From positions 496,001 to 560,000 of the forward strand of contig NZ_CP062310.1 of assembly GCF_014876775.1 (NCBI RefSeq): 64,000 nucleotides of DNA, written 5' to 3'. Below, in pieces: positions 1 to 8,142 of the stretch. Made by a program: the position numbers and the translations under genes. Below the pieces are notes generated by a model. That model ran no database searches, had not been told where the DNA came from, and was given only the letters and a program-made list of their open reading frames with translations. Source of the DNA: Infirmifilum lucidum. Lineage in GTDB: Archaea > Thermoproteota > Thermoprotei > Thermofilales > Thermofilaceae. Positions within the stretch are counted from its first letter, which is position 1. Each line of letters starts with the position of its first letter.

Positions 1-1395
1 TTCTAGCTCCTCGTACTCTCTAGCATCTATCTCCGCCACCCGTGGATCGCGGCCGAAGTCGACCAGATCCCTTATATCATGCCCGAATAGCCAGCCATTT
101 ACGCCATCGGTTATCAGCTCGACGGCAGCACCGTCCCGGGAGGCAATGGGCACTGTGCCGTTCACGGCTGCCTTCATGAAGCTCGTCCCACTCGCCTCCC
201 AGCCGGAGAAAGGCGTGAAGAGGAGGATGTCTCCTCCGGCCAGGATGACTCTAGCCTTCCCCACGTCGTAGTCGTGGAAGTAAACGACGTTGCTGTACTT
301 TTTCTCGAGCTCCTTGAAGGCCTTCATGAACTGTAGCCCCTCCTTGTCCTCCGGGTGGGCTTTCCCGCCGAGGACGAATACGGCTTCGTCTCTCAGCTCT
401 TCCACCAGCCTGGTGACGAAGTAGGGCCTCTTGTACTTCGTCAACCTCCTAGCCCAGACTATGACTGCTCGATCTTTAATTGCCTGCACGGGCTTCTTGG
501 CGTTTACGAGCCTGGCCAGATCTCCGCGGGCCTCGCTCTTCGAAGAGGAGAAGCTCTCGCTGTTAAGCTCGCCCTTCTCGTACTTCTCCCTGATTCTCCT
601 GTGCATCCACCTCTCGAGGTCGATCCCGTTCGTGACGAACCGGGCTTTCTCGAGTAAATGGGGGATTACGCGCCTCATGATGTCGTAGTGCTTCGCCGAG
701 ACCATTATCACTTCACCTGACATGATGGCTCCGAGAGTCGTGAGCACGACCTTCTCCTCTATCATCTTGTAGCCGAACTCCTTCTCGAAGAAGTCTCTAG
801 GAAATGCAGGGTGCCCCCACGGGCCTGGCGTGTGCACTATTAGCCTGTAGCGCCCGGGTAGTCTCAAGATGAGGGGTAGGAAGGCAGTATACGCTTCCTG
901 GAGGTCGACGTAGCGTATAGACTCGGGATCCAGGACTTCCTTGATATACTCAGCAGAGGCCCTGGCTAGCAGGACGTACTTGAGGAACCTCTCCGGGAGG
1001 TCTTTCTCGATAAAGAGGCGATCCGTGAGGTGTATCGCCCACTCCGGCGCCTGGGGATCGAAGAAGATCACGCTCGCGCTCCCCCTCCTGTACTGCCAGG
1101 CCACTACGCTCGCGCTCTCGCCCTTGAGCTTTAACTCGAGCTCGCAGCACTTTTGGAGCCCTCCGAGGAAGCTCTGTGGTTGCGGCTGGGCCCTGGGGAC
1201 TGGGGTGCCGTCCGCGTCGAAATCGTAGTCGACGTAGCCGCCCCGGTACAGGAGCGTCAGCACGTAGTAGTTCAGCCCGAGCCTAGCGGCTGTGTAGAAC
1301 TTGTCGCCTTCGAGGACGCCAAGCCCGCCGGCATACGTGTACCCTTCATCTAACGCTATTTCGGGCGTGATACTCACAATAGCATCGTCAGACAT
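1..1395 (-). CDS. Alpha-glucan (glycogen/maltodextrin) phosphorylase-like protein, 3' end outside window
   Basis: The 465 codons in view run from an ATG at 1395 and stay open to the window edge, so the C-terminus is missing. The N-terminus has a GGLGVLEGDKFYTA segment, close to the GGLGVLAGD motif of glycogen phosphorylases. Near the cut end is EASGTSFMKAAVNG, matching the EASGTSGMKAALNG phosphate/PLP-site motif of family GT35. These enzymes release glucose-1-phosphate from alpha-1,4-glucan in the cytoplasm. A T-rich TATA-like element (gttttttaa on the minus strand) lies about 25 bases before the ATG, suggesting a leaderless mRNA. The PLP lysine would lie near or beyond the cut. A starch-synthase-type glycosyltransferase is less likely given these motifs. 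Confidence 0.8.
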   Translation of the reverse strand, partial: MSDDAIVSITPEIALDEGYTYAGGLGVLEGDKFYTAARLGLNYYVLTLLYRGGYVDYDFDADGTPVPRAQPQPQSFLGGLQKCCELELKLKGESASVVAWQYRRGSASVIFFDPQAPEWAIHLTDRLFIEKDLPERFLKYVLLARASAEYIKEVLDPESIRYVDLQEAYTAFLPLILRLPGRYRLIVHTPGPWGHPAFPRDFFEKEFGYKMIEEKVVLTTLGAIMSGEVIMVSAKHYDIMRRVIPHLLEKARFVTNGIDLERWMHRRIREKYEKGELNSESFSSSKSEARGDLARLVNAKKPVQAIKDRAVIVWARRLTKYKRPYFVTRLVEELRDEAVFVLGGKAHPEDKEGLQFMKAFKELEKKYSNVVYFHDYDVGKARVILAGGDILLFTPFSGWEASGTSFMKAAVNGTVPIASRDGAAVELITDGVNGWLFGHDIRDLVDFGRDPRVAEIDAREYEELE

Positions 1396-1437
1396 GTGTC
1401 TTAGGATATCTACGAGCCAGTTAAAAAACTTTCAATA

Positions 1438-2163
1438 CTAAGCGCTACTAAGAACTTTTATAATTTCCGCGACCTCTGACATGCTCTTCGCAAAGTAGTC
1501 GGGGGCCACACCGCCATTGTACTCGTGGAACCCCGTGAAGGCCACTGTCTTCATCCCGAAGGCTCTAGCGCCTGCGATATCCCCCTCCTCGTCTCCCACG
1601 AAGACGCTACGGGATGGCGATATCCCTGTCTGGTGTACTATCACCGAAAAGAACTTCGGGTGTGGCTTGCGGAAGCCTATCTCGTTCGAGAAAGCGAGGT
1701 AGTCGAATAGGCCGAGCACCCCTTTCTCCATGAGGAGGATGCGGGCGTGCCTGCCGCTAATGGTGTTAGAGGCTAGTATGACTCTAAAGCCGTGCTCCCG
1801 CGCTGTTCGGATTAACTCGACAGCGCCGGGGGCCAGCTCTAGTTGCGTGACGAAGGGGTGTAGGTAGGCCTCTTCCAGCTCCCGGAGTAGGTCTCCAGTG
1901 GGCTCTATTCCGAGCTTGTCCAGGAGGATTATTGCCTCGCCAATGACGTCTACCTCATGGAGTGTTGTGTTCCTGATTTTGTCGGCAAGCCTCCTCGCGT
2001 CCATATAAGCCTTATACACGGCATCGAAGCTCAACTCATCCTGGTCTAGAGCCCGTAGTATCATCTTGGCCCTCATCAGGTGGTACTCCTCGAGCGGCAG
2101 CCTGGGCCAGAAGAGGGTGCCCCAGAGGTCTAGGAGGAGCCCTCTCTCCACCTCTCGTAGCAC
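1438..2163 (-). CDS. HAD-superfamily hydrolase
   Basis: This 241-residue protein carries the haloacid dehalogenase motifs in order: DLWGT near residue 12 (nucleophile Asp), ILASNT near 131, the motif III lysine in RKPHPKFF, and VGDEEGDIAGA near 190. A helical cap lies between motifs I and II (HAD subfamily IA). Such enzymes are usually phosphatases of small phosphorylated metabolites; the substrate cannot be read from the sequence. It starts inside the 3' end of pheT (34-base overlap) and is probably co-transcribed. A second in-frame GTG at 2151 is preceded by GAGGTG and is an equally good start. Confidence 0.85.
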   Translation of the reverse strand: MLREVERGLLLDLWGTLFWPRLPLEEYHLMRAKMILRALDQDELSFDAVYKAYMDARRLADKIRNTTLHEVDVIGEAIILLDKLGIEPTGDLLRELEEAYLHPFVTQLELAPGAVELIRTAREHGFRVILASNTISGRHARILLMEKGVLGLFDYLAFSNEIGFRKPHPKFFSVIVHQTGISPSRSVFVGDEEGDIAGARAFGMKTVAFTGFHEYNGGVAPDYFAKSMSEVAEIIKVLSSA

Positions 2164-3809
2164 CTCTTGAGAACCTCGAGGTTAAGCTCACCCGCTACCA
2201 CGGGGACTGCTAGGTCGAAGTTCACGAGAACTTGCGGGTGAATCTCCCCTAATATACCGAGTTCGCCGCAGTCTGTGTCTACTCTAGCGGTTCTACCAGC
2301 TATGAAACTCTTGTGCTCCAAGTGTCCGAGCTCGTACCTCACATTGAAGAGCGAGCAGAGAGCTTTTAGAACTGCTAAGCCATCCGTGAGCGTCACGCCT
2401 CTACCCGCTATCGCAAAGGCGAGGTGGCGCTCGTCGCGTGCCCTGTTTTCACGCGAAAGGTCTGGGATCACTACATCGCCTACCTCGAATATCCTCTGCG
2501 GGTAGCCTGCGTGCTTGCTGTTCGATAGAGTCGAGAGTAGCTGGGGCACTATCCACACACGTAGGGCGTGGTACATCTCGTGCCTCGGATTCTCCACTTC
2601 TACTAGTTCCCCGGCTTCCAGGCCCATCTTGGTGAACATGAGCTCTCTGCTCGTCATAATGTAGCTGTTCACCTCCAGGAAGCCCATCCCGACCATTGCC
2701 TCGCGGACAGCCCTGGAGAAAACCTCTAGCCCGTCCTCGCGCCCGGGGTGGAGAGGGGGCATGTACTGCGGCTCTATCCTATCGTAGCCATACGCCATTG
2801 CGACTTCTTCTGCAATGTCCACGGGGTGGAGTATGTCTACCCGGAAGTAGGGGTAAGCCACGAGTAGCTCGCTCCCGCTTTTCTCAGTCGCGTCCATCCG
2901 CATCCTGGCCAGCAGGGACTTTGTCTCGGGTACACCCAGGTCTATCCCGAGCAACCTCTTGTTCAGGGAGACGTCGTAAAGTATCGTCTCCGGGTCGAGC
3001 CTCGGGGAGAGCTCAGATCTGTCCGCGAAGACATTTCTCACATGGTAGATCGTCCCTCCCCTGACGGCCACGGCCGACGTAACTAGGGCTATGACCCTCC
3101 TGCCTGCCTCCGGATCTGTGCTCGTCACGTCGACGAGGATATCCCTTGTGGACTCCGTCACCTTGAAGTCCTCGCTGTTAGTTATTGGCGGGAAGCTAAC
3201 GACTTTACCCGCAGCGTCCAGGATTAACGGGAAGACGCTCTGCCCCTCGAGTAAGTGCCTATAGGCCATCCCCTTCGGGTGCTCGCTGAGCACCTGCAGG
3301 GGGGTCATCTCCACGGTGAAGCCGAGCGGCCTGAACTTCACAGAGTCTGGCCTAACGCCGACGTACCTGATAGGGAACTCTACGCCGTTGAGGTCGTAGA
3401 GCCCTATCGAGACCTTCCTCCTGTCCCTGCCGTAAGTGAGGTGTACCTTCTCTTGGAGCTGCATCAACTGGCGTATCGCCTCGTCGTCTAGCCTGACGCC
3501 CTTCACGACGGCGAAGAACGCGTATGGCCTGTACTCCGGCCCCTCGATTCGGGCTTCGCCGGCTAGGCCCCCGTAGTTGAACCTTGGCAGGCCCTCCTCC
3601 ACCCCCAGAAGCCCCTTTAGGTAGACCGAGAGCAGTTCGGCGGAGTAGAGATCCGGCCTATCGTGCGTAGCCTCGTAGGCGACTCTAGAGTCGCTAATCT
3701 CCTCTACCTCGCACTTCAGCCTTGGTAGTAGATCCTCCAGCTCGCTGGCCGAGAGGCTCCGGCCGACAAGCCTCTCGATGTCCCAAAGACTCACCTCTAC
3801 TACAGGCAT
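2130..3809 (-). CDS. pheT: Phenylalanyl-tRNA synthetase beta subunit
   Basis: At 559 residues this has the length of the archaeal/eukaryal-type PheRS beta chain, much shorter than the bacterial one. It begins VVEVSLWDIERLVG, as in archaeal PheT. It has a B3/B4 editing-type region around residues 85-230 and a B5 segment (VDILHPVDIAEE, AMAYGYDRI) near 325, followed by a catalytic-like core. With PheS it forms the alpha2-beta2 enzyme that charges tRNA-Phe and edits Tyr-tRNA-Phe. It follows pheS after 6 bases on the same strand, so the two subunits form one operon, and a HAD hydrolase gene overlaps its end. Confidence 0.95.
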   Translation of the reverse strand: MPVVEVSLWDIERLVGRSLSASELEDLLPRLKCEVEEISDSRVAYEATHDRPDLYSAELLSVYLKGLLGVEEGLPRFNYGGLAGEARIEGPEYRPYAFFAVVKGVRLDDEAIRQLMQLQEKVHLTYGRDRRKVSIGLYDLNGVEFPIRYVGVRPDSVKFRPLGFTVEMTPLQVLSEHPKGMAYRHLLEGQSVFPLILDAAGKVVSFPPITNSEDFKVTESTRDILVDVTSTDPEAGRRVIALVTSAVAVRGGTIYHVRNVFADRSELSPRLDPETILYDVSLNKRLLGIDLGVPETKSLLARMRMDATEKSGSELLVAYPYFRVDILHPVDIAEEVAMAYGYDRIEPQYMPPLHPGREDGLEVFSRAVREAMVGMGFLEVNSYIMTSRELMFTKMGLEAGELVEVENPRHEMYHALRVWIVPQLLSTLSNSKHAGYPQRIFEVGDVVIPDLSRENRARDERHLAFAIAGRGVTLTDGLAVLKALCSLFNVRYELGHLEHKSFIAGRTARVDTDCGELGILGEIHPQVLVNFDLAVPVVAGELNLEVLKRCYERWREGSS

Positions 3810-3815
3810 CCCGCG

Positions 3816-5369
3816 TCACCTCAGCAGGCTCAGCGGTATAGGCCGGGGAGTACGCCTTATGAATTCGAGATCCTGTGTGAAGAGGAGCCGGATGTCGTCT
3901 ATTCCGAGCACTGCCATGGCTATCCTGTCGATGCCTATACCCCATGCTGCGACGTTTACGTCCTTAACCCCTAGGGCCGAGAGCATCTCCGGGCGGAACA
4001 TCCCACCTGGGAAGACTTCTATCCAGCCCAGTTTCTCGTGCTTTATGAAGCCCTCCACGCTTGGCTCCGTGAAGGGGAAGTAGGCCGGCTTGACCTTGAC
4101 CCTCCCCAGCCCCAGTCTCCTCGCCATTTCGTCGAAGAAGCCAAGGAGGTTTCTGAACGTTACGTGCTGCCCGACGATGATGCCCTCGAGCTGGTAGAAC
4201 TCCATGCTGTGCTTAGCGTCGAGGTTCTCCGGCCTGAACACTCTGTCTAGGGAGAAGCACATGTACTCCCCGGGGCCGCGCTGGTAGAGTGTTCTAGCAG
4301 AGACTGCTGTTGTCTGCGTGCGGAGTATGAGCCTGAGCGCCCTCGAGGGATTCCACTTGTAGCCCCACCCGCGGGATCCTGTGCCGCCCCCGCTCTCATG
4401 GACGGCTGCGATTCTCCTCAGGAGCTCTTCGTCGTGGAAGGAGCCTTGGATACCTCCCTTTACGAAATACGTGTCGTGTATCTCCCTAGCCGGGTGATCC
4501 TGGGCTTGGAAGAGGGCGTCGAAGTTCCACAGCTCGAGCTCTACGTGTGGGCCTTTCATCTCCTCGAAGCCCATCTCTACAAGGATTTCTCTGAGCCAGT
4601 CGAGGAATTCCAGGTACGGGTGCTTGCGGCCGAGGAGCACTCTAGGGGGCTCGGCGCTGAGGTCGAAAGGCTTGAATACGGCCTCCCTCCAGGCGCCGCT
4701 TACTACCAACTCGGGTGTAAGCTCTGTTACCACTCTGGCCTCTAGCACGAGTCCCTTATCCCAGAGCTCTAGTAGACGAGCAGTGGGTCCGGCTCTAAGC
4801 CTGGCGCGTTTCCTTGCCTCTATGAGACCCCGCCTCCTGAGAGCGTTTGCAACATCACTATCAGGCTGGGAGCCCTGGGCGACAAGGCGTAGCGCACTCC
4901 TATTCCTCTCTACGAGCTCTTGGGCCCTGCTAGCATCAACCAGGCTTACAACGCCTGACTTGAACGAGACAGCCTTGGCCGCGGCGAGCTGCATGAGGCC
5001 TAACTCTACCTCGCCCTCAGAAACACCGCTCCTCGCCCCCAGCGCGAGGAGATCGGTCTTCGGGAGCTCGCCTCGGGCTTTGAGGATTCCTAGGACTTTC
5101 TCCTCTGGGAGGCCCTCGGCCAGGCATCTCTCGCCCTCCTTCGTCAAGACGTAGAGCACTTCTTCCGCTCTTTCAACCTCAAGGAGCCCCTTAGCTTTCA
5201 ACTCCTCTAGATCCCGCATTATGTCTTCCCGTCTCACGCCGAGAACGGACGCGAGCACGTCTACATCGTCAACCCCTCTTAGAACCGCTTCGACTAGCCT
5301 CTTCTGCCTCTCTGGGAGAAAAACCTTCTCTAAAATTGGCGCTCCATGGGCACCACGAAGGCTATCCAT
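3816..5369 (-). CDS. pheS: Phenylalanyl-tRNA synthetase alpha subunit
   Basis: The 517-residue protein has N-terminal winged-helix-like domains (about 1-200), as in archaeal/eukaryal PheS, then the class II aminoacyl-tRNA synthetase core. Class II signatures are visible: the QDHPAREIHDTYF segment, motif 2 around FSLDRVFRPENLDAKH, and motif 3 GIGIDRIAM near the C-terminus. It is the catalytic subunit activating phenylalanine. The ATG at 5369 is preceded by AAAGGTGACC, a good archaeal Shine-Dalgarno site, with a TTTAAA-like TATA element just upstream. The promoter region is shared with the divergent cysteine desulfurase gene. Confidence 0.95.
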   Translation of the reverse strand: MDSLRGAHGAPILEKVFLPERQKRLVEAVLRGVDDVDVLASVLGVRREDIMRDLEELKAKGLLEVERAEEVLYVLTKEGERCLAEGLPEEKVLGILKARGELPKTDLLALGARSGVSEGEVELGLMQLAAAKAVSFKSGVVSLVDASRAQELVERNRSALRLVAQGSQPDSDVANALRRRGLIEARKRARLRAGPTARLLELWDKGLVLEARVVTELTPELVVSGAWREAVFKPFDLSAEPPRVLLGRKHPYLEFLDWLREILVEMGFEEMKGPHVELELWNFDALFQAQDHPAREIHDTYFVKGGIQGSFHDEELLRRIAAVHESGGGTGSRGWGYKWNPSRALRLILRTQTTAVSARTLYQRGPGEYMCFSLDRVFRPENLDAKHSMEFYQLEGIIVGQHVTFRNLLGFFDEMARRLGLGRVKVKPAYFPFTEPSVEGFIKHEKLGWIEVFPGGMFRPEMLSALGVKDVNVAAWGIGIDRIAMAVLGIDDIRLLFTQDLEFIRRTPRPIPLSLLR

Positions 5370-5410
5370 ACGGTCACCTTTAAACTTTACTCAGAAGAAC
5401 TGGACATAAT

Positions 5411-5420
5411 GATTTATATT
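5411..5420 (+). promoter_or_regulatory. TATA box for cysteine desulfurase gene
   Basis: The element gatttatatt lies about 40 bases before the TTG start at 5456, which puts transcription start near 5440 and leaves a short leader containing a GGGGAT Shine-Dalgarno-like site. This placement is the reason for preferring the 5456 start. Confidence 0.5.
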
Positions 5421-5455
5421 GTTTGCCCCCGTATATCGGTACCCGGGGATACTAT

Positions 5456-6694
5456 TTGCTAGACCCCTACGAGATCAGGAAAGACTTCCCGATATTCACG
5501 AGGAAGGTTCACGGAAAGACACTCATATACTTCGACAACGCTGCCACGAGCCAGAGGCCGGTACAGGTTATTGAAGCTGTCGACAGCTTCTACAGGAACC
5601 AGAACGCCAACATCGGCAGAAGTGTCCACGAGCTCGCGTTGACTGCAACAGAGGCGTACGAGGCCTCGCGTAAGATAGTCGCCGCGTTCATAGGGGCCAG
5701 GCCGGACGAACTCGTCTTTACGAAGAACGCGACCGAGAGCATAAACCTCGCCGCTTACTCCCTGCTAGTCTCCGGGCACCTCCGCAGCGGGGACGAAGTG
5801 CTCGTCACGCGAATGGAGCACCATAGCAACCTCCTCCCGTGGGTGCGCGTCGCCAGAGTCGCCGGGGCGAGGCTCAGGATCATCGAGGTCAGGGAGGACG
5901 GGACACTCGACCTGGACGACTTCTACAGGAAACTCTCGGATAAGACGAGGGTTCTCGCAGTAACGCACGTGAGCAACGTTACAGGGGTCATTAACCCTGT
6001 TAAGGAGCTCTGTGAAGAAGCCCACAAGCACGGCGCCCTGTGCCTCGTCGACGGAGCCCAGAGCGTGCCGCACATGCACGTGGACGTGGGCAGGATTAAG
6101 CCCGACTTCCTAGCGTTCTCTGGGCATAAGATGCTGGGGCCCATGGGCATCGGAGGGCTGTACGTAACCCGGGAGCTGGCGGAGAAGCTCGAGCCCCCGT
6201 TTCCTGGCGGAGGGGCCATCTCGCTGGTCGGGTGCGGGGTAGATGAATGTAGTGCCGAGTGGCTGCAAGCCCCTCACAAGTTCGAGGCCGGCACCCCTAA
6301 CGTGGCTGGCGCTGTAGGCCTTTCAGCTGCAGTCGAGTACCTGGAGAAACTGGGCATGGAGGACGTCGAGGAGCACGAGAGGAGGCTGACTAAGAAGGCT
6401 CTCGACATTCTGCAGGGGCTCGGGGTGAAGGTGTACGGCCCCCTAGACCCAAGGGAGAGGACTGGAGTTGTCAGCTTCAACGTTGGAAAGCTCACGCCGC
6501 ACGAAGTAGCACAGCTGCTGGACAGCGAGGGAATAGCTGTGAGAAGCGGCCACCACTGCGCCTTACCGCTCATAAAGAGGCTGGGAGCACCCCTCGGGAC
6601 TGTGAGGGCTAGCTTCTACATCTACAACACGCTCGAGGAGCTGGACGTGTTCGAAGAGGCTCTCAGGAAGATACTGGTGGTTGCAGTGGGCTAG
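5456..6694 (+). CDS. sufS: Cysteine desulfurase, SufS/CsdA class
   Basis: This PLP enzyme (about 412 residues from the TTG at 5456) removes sulfur from cysteine to supply Fe-S clusters and thiolated tRNAs. It begins LDPYEIRKDFP, typical of SufS N-termini. It has IYFDNAATSQRP near residue 28, the PLP lysine in SGHKMLGPMG, and the catalytic cysteine in RSGHHCALP near the C-terminus, the arrangement of group II desulfurases. An in-frame TTG at 5423 would add 11 residues but lies very near the TATA box. The stop overlaps the convergent thymidylate synthase gene by 4 bases. No SufBCD genes are next to it. Confidence 0.92.
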   Translation: MLDPYEIRKDFPIFTRKVHGKTLIYFDNAATSQRPVQVIEAVDSFYRNQNANIGRSVHELALTATEAYEASRKIVAAFIGARPDELVFTKNATESINLAAYSLLVSGHLRSGDEVLVTRMEHHSNLLPWVRVARVAGARLRIIEVREDGTLDLDDFYRKLSDKTRVLAVTHVSNVTGVINPVKELCEEAHKHGALCLVDGAQSVPHMHVDVGRIKPDFLAFSGHKMLGPMGIGGLYVTRELAEKLEPPFPGGGAISLVGCGVDECSAEWLQAPHKFEAGTPNVAGAVGLSAAVEYLEKLGMEDVEEHERRLTKKALDILQGLGVKVYGPLDPRERTGVVSFNVGKLTPHEVAQLLDSEGIAVRSGHHCALPLIKRLGAPLGTVRASFYIYNTLEELDVFEEALRKILVVAVG

Positions 6695-8073
6695 ACGGCG
6701 TCCTGTACGTACTCTAGCCCCTTCCTCAAAGCCTCCTCGGCGCGGACTAGCTCTCTGGCCAGGTACGACGCGTGCCTGGGCATTAGAGCGTCGAGGTTAA
6801 CCTGGCCTAGGATCTCCTTGGCGCTGGTGCCGGTGTAGCTCTCGACGAGGACGCCTTCCTGGTCTCTCAGTTCTAGGACTATTCTGCCGCCTTCGAGCCT
6901 TACTATGAAATTGCCCTTGGGGTCCTCTACGAATGCCGCGAAGCCCCTCTTTTCCCGGCTCACGACTTCCTGCGCGCGTAGCCAGTCGTGCTCGTAGACG
7001 TGTAGCGAGGCGCTGAAGACTATTAGGAAGCCGGGCTTCACGCTCCGGCCTGTCCTCTCGGAGAGGAGGCTTGAGACGTGCTCCATTAGCCTCAGTAGGC
7101 CGTAGACGTTGACGGGCCAGCCGGCGTAGGCGTCGTGGCTCCTGAAGTACGCTAGCTGGTTGTACCTGCCCCCTGAGAGGTCTCCCTGAATCGCTACGAG
7201 GCACGGGGGATCCCTGCTCCAGGGGTCTACCTGGAAGTCCCACGTCAAGGCAATAGCCCTCCTAGTGCTAGGCGAGGAGGCAAGTTTAGACACTATGAGC
7301 TCTAGCTGATCCCCGGCCTCCCTGTGCCTGCGTAGCCTCTCGCCGTACGAGTAGCTCGCACCTTCTACACCCCTGATTAGCGACTCCACGTGTCTCTCTA
7401 GCTCGTCCCGTGGGAAGAACTCGCCGAGCCTCTCCGCAGACTTCAGGGCCTTCTCCGCGTAGAGCACAACCTGGGCCCCGAGCAGCTGTTTCTGCATCTC
7501 CCCGTACTCGCTCTCCTTGAGGAAACCCCAGGTCATCACGGCGTCGAGGAGCTTCCCCCAGGCCCTCACGACGTCGTCCTCGACTATGCTCAGGCCCGCC
7601 ACCTGCAAGGGCCAGGAGGAGGCCTTAACCTCCCTTAGTTCGAGGTTTACACGCTGCCTCTTGGCGCCCGGCGAGTAGCTTCTAGCTACGGCCTCTGCAA
7701 GTGCGTTAAAGTCGTTCTTTTTGAAGGCTTCGCGGAGGTCTACGACCTTGACGCTATCTATTATAGGCTTGACCTCCTCGAGGGGCCACATAAGCCTCAG
7801 GCCTTCAGGAACCCTGCCCCTGAAGAGCTCGACGAGCGCCTCCCCGCTCCCCGAGAGGTCTGCCCCGAAAACAATGACCGAGTCTATCTCCGTGTGCTGG
7901 GATAGGGTGTACAGGAGGTAGTTTATCCCGTACCTGGTGTAAAGGGTGCCGACGATGTTAACCTTCGTGTCGACGCCGAGCTCCCTGAGCTTCCCAACTA
8001 CAAGCTCCTTCTTCGTCCATAGGGTGGCCACCGCCACATTGGACTCGGGGTTCAGGACTACAATGTCAGGCAT
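6691..8073 (-). CDS. Thymidylate synthase (ThyA-like) with N-terminal MtrA-like domain
   Basis: The 460-residue protein appears to have two domains. Residues 1 to about 150 resemble the DUF4346/MtrA-like domain found ahead of some archaeal thymidylate synthases. From about 180 on it has a ThyA fold: the nucleophile is Cys291 in DPPCLV (canonical LPPCH), followed by RSHDAYAGWPVN (canonical RSxDxxxGxPFN), whose Arg-Ser-His-Asp and Asn322 match substrate-binding positions. It should methylate dUMP; the folate or methanopterin cofactor is unknown. The His after the catalytic Cys is replaced by Leu. It is downstream of two pilin-like genes on the same strand but has its own TATA-like cttatactc element about 35 bases upstream. 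Confidence 0.75.
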   Translation of the reverse strand: MPDIVVLNPESNVAVATLWTKKELVVGKLRELGVDTKVNIVGTLYTRYGINYLLYTLSQHTEIDSVIVFGADLSGSGEALVELFRGRVPEGLRLMWPLEEVKPIIDSVKVVDLREAFKKNDFNALAEAVARSYSPGAKRQRVNLELREVKASSWPLQVAGLSIVEDDVVRAWGKLLDAVMTWGFLKESEYGEMQKQLLGAQVVLYAEKALKSAERLGEFFPRDELERHVESLIRGVEGASYSYGERLRRHREAGDQLELIVSKLASSPSTRRAIALTWDFQVDPWSRDPPCLVAIQGDLSGGRYNQLAYFRSHDAYAGWPVNVYGLLRLMEHVSSLLSERTGRSVKPGFLIVFSASLHVYEHDWLRAQEVVSREKRGFAAFVEDPKGNFIVRLEGGRIVLELRDQEGVLVESYTGTSAKEILGQVNLDALMPRHASYLARELVRAEEALRKGLEYVQDAV

Positions 8074-8142
8074 GCAGCAGCGTCAAGGTTGAGACTGAAA
8101 GAGAGTATAAGAGGCTAACACTGGAAATATGGGCGGCGAAAG

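Noticed and set aside
3694-3945. Overlapping minus-strand frame across the pheT/pheS junction
   Set aside because: It is an alternative frame of the two synthetase genes with no independent start support.
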